Source: Bacteroidales bacterium (GTDB lineage Bacteria; Bacteroidota; Bacteroidia; Bacteroidales; UBA932). From it: 15,164 nucleotides of DNA. Shown here piece by piece: positions 7,232-13,860 of the stretch. A model generated the notes under the pieces. That model saw only the letters and a list, made by a program, of their open reading frames with translations. It had not been told where the DNA came from and ran no database searches. The stretch covers positions 1 through 15,164 of the forward strand of contig SFNZ01000037.1 in NCBI GenBank assembly GCA_004552615.1, written 5' to 3'. Position numbers and translations under genes: made by a program. The number at the start of each line of letters is the position of its first letter. Position 1 is the first letter of the stretch.

Positions 7232-7795
7232 ATGAAAAAGTTTATTTTGATCACAGCGGCGGCAGTCATCACGCTTTCCGCCTCAGCACAGAACCTGAAG
7301 TTCGCTCACGTGAATTTCAACGAACTCGTCATGCTCATGCCGGAGGCTGACTCTGCAAGGGCCCAGATGGAAGTCTCCCAGAAAGAGGCTCAGGACACAT
7401 ACAGGACAATGGTGGAGGAGTACCAGTCCAAGGCCCAGAAATACCAGCAGAACAGCTCCACCTGGACTGCGGCCATCCGCGAGAGCAAGGAGAAGGAACT
7501 TGCCGACATCTCCAACAGGATCCAGGAGTTCGACCAGTCCATCCAGCAGGAACTCCAGCAGCAGCAGAACGAGCTGATGGCTCCTATCCAGCAGAAAGCC
7601 ATCGAGGTTGTCAACAATCTCGCGAAGGCAGGCGGATATATATATGTATTCGAGAGAGGTTCTCTCCTCTACATCGACGAGGCACAGAGCACTGACCTTA
7701 CCAAGGCAGCCCGCAAGGCTCTCAACATCCCTGACGGAAGGACTCTCGAGACCCTCCAGCAGGAGCTTCAGGCAAGGGCCCAGATGCAGCAGTAA
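7232..7795 (+). CDS. ompH: OmpH/Skp-family periplasmic chaperone
   Basis: A 187-residue protein with a cleavable signal peptide (MKKFILITAAAVITLSASAQ, cut probably after ASA). The mature part opens with NLKFAHVNFNELVMLMPEAD, the conserved first strand of the Skp trimer body. A long coiled coil rich in Gln, Glu and Lys (about 40-135) forms the tentacles that hold unfolded outer-membrane proteins, and the return segment GGYIYVFERGSLLYIDE is typical of the family. It lies 33 nt after bamA with no promoter box between, so the two are probably one transcript. This pairing matches the functional link: Skp carries nascent barrels to BamA. A strong terminator follows the stop. It differs from the paralogue at 1455-2096 in having a cleaved signal rather than an anchor. 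Confidence 0.92.
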   Translation: MKKFILITAAAVITLSASAQNLKFAHVNFNELVMLMPEADSARAQMEVSQKEAQDTYRTMVEEYQSKAQKYQQNSSTWTAAIRESKEKELADISNRIQEFDQSIQQELQQQQNELMAPIQQKAIEVVNNLAKAGGYIYVFERGSLLYIDEAQSTDLTKAARKALNIPDGRTLETLQQELQARAQMQQ

Positions 7796-7817
7796 TCACG
7801 TTTTCAGTCCTATAAAG

Positions 7818-7879
7818 GACGGCCGGAAAGGTGCAAGACGCGGAAATCCGCCACCTTTCCGGCCGTCTTTTCTTTTTTT
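7818..7879 (+). terminator. Strong intrinsic terminator after bamA-ompH
   Basis: A perfect 16-bp inverted repeat: GACGGCCGGAAAGGTG (7818-7833) pairs with CACCTTTCCGGCCGTC (7852-7867). The apical loop can add a further GCGG/CCGC stem (7840-7843 with 7848-7851). A T-rich tract follows directly (7868-7879, 11 of 12 bases T). It lies 22 nt after the ompH stop and ends the nadK-to-ompH block. Confidence 0.93.
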
Positions 7880-7922
7880 GAAAATTTATAATGAATTATT
7901 AGGCTTTTAACGTTTTTGTTAT

Positions 7923-7930
7923 TAGATTTG
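7923..7930 (+). promoter_or_regulatory. Putative -7 promoter box (TAGATTTG) for korA-korB-gdhA
   Basis: TAGATTTG matches TAnnTTTG and sits in the AT-rich stretch between the terminator and korA. Transcription would start near 7936, leaving a leader of about 35 nt. The stretch 7880-7922 holds no -33 TTG at standard spacing. The placement directly after a strong terminator supports an independent unit starting here. Confidence 0.52.
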
Positions 7931-7970
7931 CGTTCAAATATGAATAATTCTTTATAGATTTAAAGAAGCA

Positions 7971-9803
7971 ATGCAACATAAAGTCATCGATATCAATGAC
8001 GTTGTGATCAGATTCGCCGGTGATTCCGGCGACGGGATGCAGCTGACGGGCACATTGTTCGCCAATATGTCAGCCGTTTATGGAAACGGTCTTTCCACAT
8101 TCCCCGACTATCCTGCTGAAATACGTGCTCCCAAGGGAACGGTGGCCGGAGTCTCCGGCTTCCAGGTCCATATCGGCAGTCACAAGGTCAACACTCCGGG
8201 AGATTTCTGCGACATGCTCGTGGCCATGAATCCGGCAGCGCTCAAGGCGAATGCCAAATGGCTCAAGAGGAATGCGACAGTCCTTGTGAACGAGGATGCC
8301 TTCGACGAACTGGGAATGGCCAAGGCCGGTTTGACGGGCAATCCGTTCGAGGAACTCCACATAGAGGACCGCAACATCATCTGCGCACCGATCACCAAGC
8401 TTACTGAGGACAGCCTGAAGGACAGCGGCCTGGACCTCGTGGCTATCCACAAGTGCAAGAATATGTTCACGCTCGGCATGGCCTGCTACATCTACAACCG
8501 GCCGATAGACTACGTGTACAACTATATTGAAGGCAAGTTCAGGAAGAAGCATCCTGAGATGATTGCCCCGAACCGCAAGGTCGTCTTCGACGGATTTAAT
8601 TATGCGGCCAATATACAGGCCGTGGCCAATACATATAATGTGGCTCCTGCGAAGCTGGACAAGGGAACTTACCGCAATATTACCGGAAACCAGGCCGTTG
8701 CATGGGGCCTTATCGCTGCTGCCGGGAAGGCCGGTCTTCCGCTCTTCTGCGGCTCATATCCTATCACCCCCGCTACCGCCATCCTTGAGGAACTCGCTAT
8801 CCACAAGAACTTGAACGTGAAGACGATGCAGACCGAGGACGAAATCGCCGGTATATGCAGTGCCATAGGTGCCGCATTTGCCGGAAATCTCGCGGTGACC
8901 ACCACGTCCGGACCGGGACTTTCATTGAAGTCGGAGGCTCTCGGGCTCGCCGTGATGACTGAACTTCCCCTCGTGGTCGTGGACGTGCAGCGTGCGGGCC
9001 CTTGTACCGGAATGCCGACCAAGACCGAGCAGACAGACCTGAACGAGGCCCTCTACGGGCGCAACGGAGAAAGCCCGATGGTGATTCTGGCTGCCCATTC
9101 ACCTGCGCACTGTTTCGACATGGCCTTCAGGGCCGCGAAAATAGCCCTCGAGCACATGGTTCCAGTGATGCTCCTCTCCGAAGGATTCCTCGGGAACGGC
9201 TCGGAACCGTGGAAAGTGCCGTCGATGAACGATTATCCTGAAATACATCCGAGATTCGCCAGGGAGCAGGAAGGACCTTTCCGTCCGTTCAGGCGCGATC
9301 CGGAGACATTGTCACGCGAATGGGCCGTGCCCGGGATGAAAGGCTTCGAACACAGGGTCGGAGGTCTTGAGAAGAACCACGACGGAGTGCTGTCAAACGA
9401 ACCTGCAAACCATGAACTCATGGTCAGCGAGAGGGCCGGCAAGGTTGAACGCGTGGCGATGGAGATACCTCCTCTTACCGTGGACGGAGACCAGTCCGGT
9501 GATATCCTGGTTGTAGGATGGGGCGGAACATACGGGCATATTCTCACCGCTGTCGAGGAGATGCGTGCTGAAGGAAGGAATATCAGCTTTGCACATTTTG
9601 ATTATATTTCCCCGCTGCCTTCGAATACCTCCGAGGTGTTCTCCGGCTTCCGCAGGATCATCGTGTGCGAGCTCAACTCCGGCCAGTTCGCCGGCTATCT
9701 GAGGAACCGGCTGCCGGGGCATGACTATTTCCAGTGCAACAAGGTGCAGGGACAGACCTTCCTCGTGAAGGATATTGTGGACTGTGTAACGGAAAAAGCT
9801 TGA
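7971..9803 (+). CDS. korA: 2-oxoacid:ferredoxin oxidoreductase, fused gamma-alpha subunit (probably 2-oxoglutarate)
   Basis: A 610-residue subunit of a thiamine-diphosphate-dependent 2-oxoacid:ferredoxin oxidoreductase, which links a 2-oxoacid plus CoA to acyl-CoA, CO2 and reduced ferredoxin, reversibly. The gamma domain comes first (about 12-190), with IRFAGDSGDGMQLTGTLFA and RAPKGTVAGVSGFQVHIG. The alpha domain follows (about 238-440), with TGNQAVAWGLIAAAG, GSYPITPATAILEELA (261-276), TTSGPGLSL (311-319) and RAGPCTGMPTKTEQTDL (341-357). The C-terminal domain (about 505-610) includes ILVVGWGGTYGH. This order and length match Bacteroidota KorA. Substrate choice (2-oxoglutarate over pyruvate or branched-chain oxoacids) rests on family resemblance and on the adjacent glutamate dehydrogenase. 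The stop is 8 nt before korB. No ferredoxin-type subunit gene is adjacent. Confidence 0.92.
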   Translation: MQHKVIDINDVVIRFAGDSGDGMQLTGTLFANMSAVYGNGLSTFPDYPAEIRAPKGTVAGVSGFQVHIGSHKVNTPGDFCDMLVAMNPAALKANAKWLKRNATVLVNEDAFDELGMAKAGLTGNPFEELHIEDRNIICAPITKLTEDSLKDSGLDLVAIHKCKNMFTLGMACYIYNRPIDYVYNYIEGKFRKKHPEMIAPNRKVVFDGFNYAANIQAVANTYNVAPAKLDKGTYRNITGNQAVAWGLIAAAGKAGLPLFCGSYPITPATAILEELAIHKNLNVKTMQTEDEIAGICSAIGAAFAGNLAVTTTSGPGLSLKSEALGLAVMTELPLVVVDVQRAGPCTGMPTKTEQTDLNEALYGRNGESPMVILAAHSPAHCFDMAFRAAKIALEHMVPVMLLSEGFLGNGSEPWKVPSMNDYPEIHPRFAREQEGPFRPFRRDPETLSREWAVPGMKGFEHRVGGLEKNHDGVLSNEPANHELMVSERAGKVERVAMEIPPLTVDGDQSGDILVVGWGGTYGHILTAVEEMRAEGRNISFAHFDYISPLPSNTSEVFSGFRRIIVCELNSGQFAGYLRNRLPGHDYFQCNKVQGQTFLVKDIVDCVTEKA

Positions 9804-9811
9804 TACTCATT

Positions 9812-10831
9812 ATGGCAAAATATACTTTCAAAGATTTCAAGAGTGACCAGGAGGTGAGATGGTGCCCGGGATGCGGAGATTATTCCGTGCTGGTATCGCT
9901 TCAGAAAGTGCTTCCGCAGGTATGCGAGGAGAAAGGTATTGACAAGGAGAAGGTTGTGGTCGTGTCCGGCATCGGCTGCTCGTCCCGCCTTCCGTATTAT
10001 ATGAATACATACGGCTTCCACAGCATCCACGGACGCGCCACTGCCATTGCGACTGGCATCAAGGTGGCCAATCCGGAGCTCAGCGTATGGCAGGCGAGCG
10101 GTGACGGCGATGCCCTTGCCATCGGAGGCAATCATTTCATCCACGCCATCAGGAGAAATGTGGACATAAACATAATGCTGTTCAACAACAGGATATACGG
10201 CATGACCAAGGGACAGTATTCCCCGACATCCCGCCTCGGTGCGGTCACAAAGACCTCGCCATACGGGACGGTGGAGCAGCCTTTCAATCCGGGAAGCCTT
10301 GTCCTGGGTGCAAAAGGAACTTTCTTCGCCCGCAGCATGGATACTGAACTGGCATTGAACCAGGAGATTATGCTGGAGGCTTCGCGCCACGCAGGTACTT
10401 CCGTGATGGAGTTCCTGACCAACTGCGTGATATTCAACAACGGTTCGCACTCCGAGATTTCCGACAGGGAACACAAGAAAGACAGGACCATTGTGCTTCG
10501 CAAGGGCGAGAAAATGCTTTTCGGTGCGGACAGGGAGAAGGGAATCGTGCTCGAGGACATGAAACTCAAGGTGGTGACCGTGGGCCGGGACGGATATACT
10601 CTCGATGACGTGCTCGTACATGACCCGTCGGAGGACAATCTCGGTCTCCAGACCATGCTCGCCGAAATGAAATATCCGGAATTCCCGGTGGCTCTCGGAG
10701 TCATCAGGGACGTGGAGGCAAATACTTATGACGCAGAAGTGTCGCGTCAGGCCGATGAGGTCAGGGAGAAGGCCAGGATCCATTCAATGGAGGAACTGCT
10801 CCACAGCGGCTCCACATGGACGGTGGAATGA
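9812..10831 (+). CDS. korB: 2-oxoacid:ferredoxin oxidoreductase, beta subunit (probably 2-oxoglutarate)
   Basis: A 339-residue catalytic subunit that binds thiamine diphosphate and one iron-sulphur cluster and acts together with KorA. The N-terminal RWCPGCGDYS gives Cys18 and Cys21, and Cys56 (GIGCSSRLP) and Cys205 (TNCVIF) are likely further cluster ligands. The thiamine-diphosphate motif is clear: GDGDALAIGGNHFIHAIRRN (97-116 region) running on to NNRIYGMTKGQYSPTS. The ATG at 9812 is used, giving MAKYTFKDFKSDQEVRW. The frame is open further upstream, but that stretch overlaps korA and is not family-like. The 8-nt gap to korA indicates co-transcription, and gdhA follows 37 nt later with no hairpin between, so all three may be one operon. 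Confidence 0.94.
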   Translation: MAKYTFKDFKSDQEVRWCPGCGDYSVLVSLQKVLPQVCEEKGIDKEKVVVVSGIGCSSRLPYYMNTYGFHSIHGRATAIATGIKVANPELSVWQASGDGDALAIGGNHFIHAIRRNVDINIMLFNNRIYGMTKGQYSPTSRLGAVTKTSPYGTVEQPFNPGSLVLGAKGTFFARSMDTELALNQEIMLEASRHAGTSVMEFLTNCVIFNNGSHSEISDREHKKDRTIVLRKGEKMLFGADREKGIVLEDMKLKVVTVGRDGYTLDDVLVHDPSEDNLGLQTMLAEMKYPEFPVALGVIRDVEANTYDAEVSRQADEVREKARIHSMEELLHSGSTWTVE

Positions 10832-10868
10832 ATCAATCAGGAAACTCACTAAAATTAATAATACTTGT

Positions 10869-12212
10869 ATGAGAACAGAAGAAATAATGGCCCGTCTTCA
10901 GGCCAAGTACGCAGGGGAGAAAGAATATCTCCAGGCTGTACGTGAAGTACTTGAGTCAATTGAGGATGTTTACAACAAACACCCTGAGTTCGAGGATGCC
11001 AAGATCATTGAGCGCCTCGTTGAACCTGACAGAATCCTCACATTCCGCGTGACATGGGTGGATGACAACGGCGAGGTCCAGACCAACACCGGCTACAGGG
11101 TGCAGTTCAACAACGCCATCGGCCCATACAAGGGAGGTCTCCGCTTCCATCCTTCAGTCAATCTCTCGATCCTGAAATTCCTCGGATTCGAGCAGACCTT
11201 CAAGAACTCCCTCACGACCCTGCCTATGGGCGGCGGAAAGGGCGGTTCAGACTTCAACCCTAAAGGCAAGTCAGATGCTGAAATCATGAGATTCTGTCAG
11301 GCCTTCATGATCGAGCTCTGGAGAAACATCGGTCCTGACATGGACGTTCCTGCAGGCGACATCGGAGTAGGAGGACGCGAAATCGGCTTCCTCGAGGGAA
11401 TGTACAAGAAACTCACCCGCGAGCATAACGGCGTGCTCACCGGCAAGGGCATCCAGTACGGCGGTTCTCTCATCCGTCCTGAAGCTACCGGCTTCGGTGC
11501 GGTTTATTTCCTCGAGCACATGCTCCATCATCATGACGCCAACCTCGACATCAAGGGCAAGACCATCGCAGTGTCCGGTTTCGGAAACGTTTCCTGGGGT
11601 GTCTGCGTGAAAGCTACCGAACTCGGTGCCAAGGTGGTTGCCATCTCCGGACCTGACGGTGTCATCTACAACCCTCAGGGAATGACCCAGGAGAAACTCG
11701 ACTACATGCTCGAACTCCGTGCTTCCAACAATGACGTGGTTGCTCCGTTCGCTGAGAAATTCCCTGATGCACAGTTTATTCCGGGCAAGAAGGCATGGAG
11801 CGTGAAGTGCGACATCGCAATGACCTGTGCATTCCAGAACGAAATGTCCGCCGAGGATGCGAACGAACTTATCGCAAACGGTACATGGTGCTGCCTCGAG
11901 GTTTCCAACATGGGCTGCCAGCCGGGCGCAATCGAGGCCTTCCAGAATGCACACATCATGTTCGCTCCGGGCAAGGCTGTAAATGCCGGCGGAGTTGCTA
12001 CATCAGGTCTGGAAATGACACAGAACGCAATGCACATCAGCTGGACCGCAAAGGAAGTGGACGAGAAACTCCATGGTATCATGGACTCCATCCACGCTTC
12101 CTGCGTGAAATACGGAACCCAGCCTGACGGATATATCAATTATGTGAAGGGTGCCAATATCGCCGGCTTCATGAAAGTTGCCGAGGCGATGCTCGCCCAG
12201 GGCATAATATAG
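10869..12212 (+). CDS. gdhA: NADP-type glutamate dehydrogenase
   Basis: A 447-residue enzyme, the standard length for the hexameric bacterial GdhA. It interconverts glutamate with 2-oxoglutarate and ammonium. The substrate domain shows PYKGGLRFHP (86-95), LPMGGGKGGSDFNPKG (118-133) with the family's reactive lysine at 124, and DVPAGDIGVGGREIGFL (159-175). The coenzyme domain begins near 228, with VSGFGNVSWG (235-244) as the dinucleotide-binding turn. NAGGVATSGLEMTQNA is the C-terminal conserved segment. NADP preference is inferred from overall similarity to the 447-residue NADP class. The ATG at 10869 gives MRTEEIMARLQAKY; a frame open further upstream overlaps korB and looks spurious. A terminator follows the stop. 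Sitting after korAB, it would draw on the 2-oxoglutarate that KorAB produces. Confidence 0.96.
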   Translation: MRTEEIMARLQAKYAGEKEYLQAVREVLESIEDVYNKHPEFEDAKIIERLVEPDRILTFRVTWVDDNGEVQTNTGYRVQFNNAIGPYKGGLRFHPSVNLSILKFLGFEQTFKNSLTTLPMGGGKGGSDFNPKGKSDAEIMRFCQAFMIELWRNIGPDMDVPAGDIGVGGREIGFLEGMYKKLTREHNGVLTGKGIQYGGSLIRPEATGFGAVYFLEHMLHHHDANLDIKGKTIAVSGFGNVSWGVCVKATELGAKVVAISGPDGVIYNPQGMTQEKLDYMLELRASNNDVVAPFAEKFPDAQFIPGKKAWSVKCDIAMTCAFQNEMSAEDANELIANGTWCCLEVSNMGCQPGAIEAFQNAHIMFAPGKAVNAGGVATSGLEMTQNAMHISWTAKEVDEKLHGIMDSIHASCVKYGTQPDGYINYVKGANIAGFMKVAEAMLAQGII

Positions 12213-12235
12213 CAGACTGAGGACAGAAAGTGTCC

Positions 12236-12277
12236 GGGCCGGCCGACAGTAGCAAACTGGAGGCCGGCTCTCTTTTT
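12236..12277 (+). terminator. Intrinsic terminator after gdhA
   Basis: GGGCCGGCC (12236-12244) pairs with GGCCGGCTC (12262-12270), nine pairs including one G-T. The loop can form an extra CAGT/ACTG stem (12247-12250 with 12256-12259). It is followed by TCTTTTT (12271-12277). An outer pairing of AAAGTG (12227-12232) with CACTTT (12290-12295), followed by more T residues, may extend the structure. It separates gdhA from the transporter unit. Confidence 0.82.
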
Positions 12278-12309
12278 CCTTCAGGAAGGCACTTTTTCCC
12301 CGCATCGGC

Positions 12310-12339
12310 TTGGATTGTAGCATTAATTTTTTACATTTG
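12310..12339 (+). promoter_or_regulatory. Putative Bacteroidota promoter for the DASS transporter-barrel unit
   Basis: This is the best complete promoter in the window. A -33 TTG at 12310-12312 is followed by 19 nt and then a -7 box TACATTTG at 12332-12339, matching TAnnTTTG. Transcription would start near 12345 and give a leader of about 40 nt before the ATG at 12385. The placement after the gdhA terminator supports separate control of the transporter unit. Confidence 0.62.
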
Positions 12340-12384
12340 TACTTTGTTGTACCAAAACCGATAATATTTCAATTTTGATAAAAC

Positions 12385-13848
12385 ATGTCAACTGAAACAG
12401 TCAAAACTGCCGGATTCCCGGCCAAGAAGGCAGTGATGCTTTGTCTTGCTTTAGCAGCCTTCCTATTTTTCTGGTTCGTGCCGCGGTCATTCTTCGGCCT
12501 TGCCGAGAACGGCACACCGCTATTGTCAATCATCGAGCAGAGAACTGTGGCCATCTTTGTCCTTGCGGCATTGATGTGGATGTTCGAGATACTCCCGACG
12601 TGGGCTACGTCAGTGACTATCATAGTGCTTCTGCTCTTCACGATTTCCGACAGCAGCCCGCTGTTCATGCGCAGTGCAGGCAATGCGGCCGACCTTGGTA
12701 CTCTTGTCAGCTACAAGGCTCTCCTCGCGGCATTTGCAGACCCTACCATCATGCTCTTCCTCGGCGGTTTCGTGCTTGCCATAGCAGCTACCAAGGTTGG
12801 TCTCGACGTGCAGCTTGCCAAAGTGCTTCTCAAGCCTTTCGGTACCAAACCGAGGAACGTGCTTCTCGGATTCCTCTGCGTGATTGCACTCTTCTCAATG
12901 TTCATGAGCAACACAGCTACCGCAGCCATGATGCTCACATTCCTTGCTCCTGTCCTCAGGACATTGCCGAAAGAGGAGAGGGGAACGGCCGGACTTGCCC
13001 TCGCGATTCCTATTGCAGCCAATGTCGGAGGTATCGGAACGCCTATCGGAACCCCTCCTAACGCCATTGCCCTCGGTTATCTCAACGACACGATGCACCA
13101 GGGAGTCGGCTTTGGCGAGTGGATGATGGTGATGGTACCGTTCGTGATTGTGATCCTGCTCATCGCATGGATCGTCCTGCTGAAGATATTCCCGTTCACT
13201 ACCGACAAGATAGAACTCAAGATAGAGAATACCAAGACACCGGACACGAAGACCTACATCGTATGGGCTACTTTCGCTGTTACCATCCTGCTCTGGATGC
13301 TTGACAAGGTGACCGGCATCAATGCCAACGTGGTGGCCATGATTCCTGTCGGCGTGTTCTGTGCCACCGGAGTCATCACCAAGGAAGACCTCAGGGACAT
13401 TGACTGGAGCGTGCTCTGGATGGTTGCCGGAGGATTCGCCCTCGGTATCGCACTGAACAAGACCGGACTTGCAGAGAATCTCGTGGAGTCAATTCCGTTC
13501 GCGACATTCCCTCCTCTCGTGGTACTTCTCGTATCCGGATTCATCGCATACCTGCTCTCGAACTTCATCGCCAACTCTGCCGCAGCGAACCTACTGGTTC
13601 CTATTCTCTGCGCTGTCGGAGTGGGAATGGGAGAACTTCTCGACCCTGTCGGCGGTGCACGTGCACTTATCATCGGAGTGGCTCTCTCCACATCGTTTGC
13701 GATGCTGTTCCCTATCAGTACGCCTCCTAATGCCATCGCCCACTCCACCGGCCTTATCCAGGTGAAGGACATGACCAAGGTGGGCCTCATCATCGGCGTG
13801 ATAGGATTCGTGCTCAGCTATTGTATCCTGATTTTTATAGGTATTTAA
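12385..13848 (+). CDS. DASS (SLC13/INDY-like) anion:sodium symporter
   Basis: A 487-residue, strongly hydrophobic inner-membrane protein with roughly 11 membrane segments arranged as an inverted repeat, as in the divalent anion:sodium symporters. Repeat 1 contains FMSNTATAAMML (173-184), the family's first SNT motif, and then GGIGTPIGTPPNAI (215-228). Repeat 2 contains LSNFIANSAAANLLVPI (391-407) and LFPISTPPNAIAHSTG (441-456). Each pair forms one half of the substrate and sodium site. Family members carry succinate, fumarate, malate, citrate or sulfate with sodium. The repeat-2 position usually occupied by SNT appears to read ANS (396-398). The neighbouring 2-oxoglutarate/glutamate enzymes favour a dicarboxylate, but this is inference. 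It is the first gene of its unit; the barrel gene starts 12 nt after its stop. Confidence 0.9.
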   Translation: MSTETVKTAGFPAKKAVMLCLALAAFLFFWFVPRSFFGLAENGTPLLSIIEQRTVAIFVLAALMWMFEILPTWATSVTIIVLLLFTISDSSPLFMRSAGNAADLGTLVSYKALLAAFADPTIMLFLGGFVLAIAATKVGLDVQLAKVLLKPFGTKPRNVLLGFLCVIALFSMFMSNTATAAMMLTFLAPVLRTLPKEERGTAGLALAIPIAANVGGIGTPIGTPPNAIALGYLNDTMHQGVGFGEWMMVMVPFVIVILLIAWIVLLKIFPFTTDKIELKIENTKTPDTKTYIVWATFAVTILLWMLDKVTGINANVVAMIPVGVFCATGVITKEDLRDIDWSVLWMVAGGFALGIALNKTGLAENLVESIPFATFPPLVVLLVSGFIAYLLSNFIANSAAANLLVPILCAVGVGMGELLDPVGGARALIIGVALSTSFAMLFPISTPPNAIAHSTGLIQVKDMTKVGLIIGVIGFVLSYCILIFIGI

Positions 13849-13860
13849 CAAAAGATATTG

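Noticed and set aside
1455..7795. The two OmpH/Skp genes as a recent tandem duplication
   Set aside because: They differ in length, N-terminal anchoring and sequence, are on opposite strands and are separated by four genes. An old paralogy is more likely.
9725..10783. Long open frame (352 codons) on the minus strand
   Set aside because: It lies antisense to korB, whose protein has clear thiamine-diphosphate and cysteine motifs. The antisense product resembles no family I know and is explained by codon bias.
11271..11954. Open frame of 227 codons on the minus strand
   Set aside because: It is antisense to gdhA and has no signal, promoter box or recognisable domain.
12441..13061. Open frame of 206 codons on the plus strand in another frame
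   Set aside because: It is nested in the DASS gene, and its product is Arg/His/Ser-rich and shadow-like. The DASS frame has family motifs throughout.
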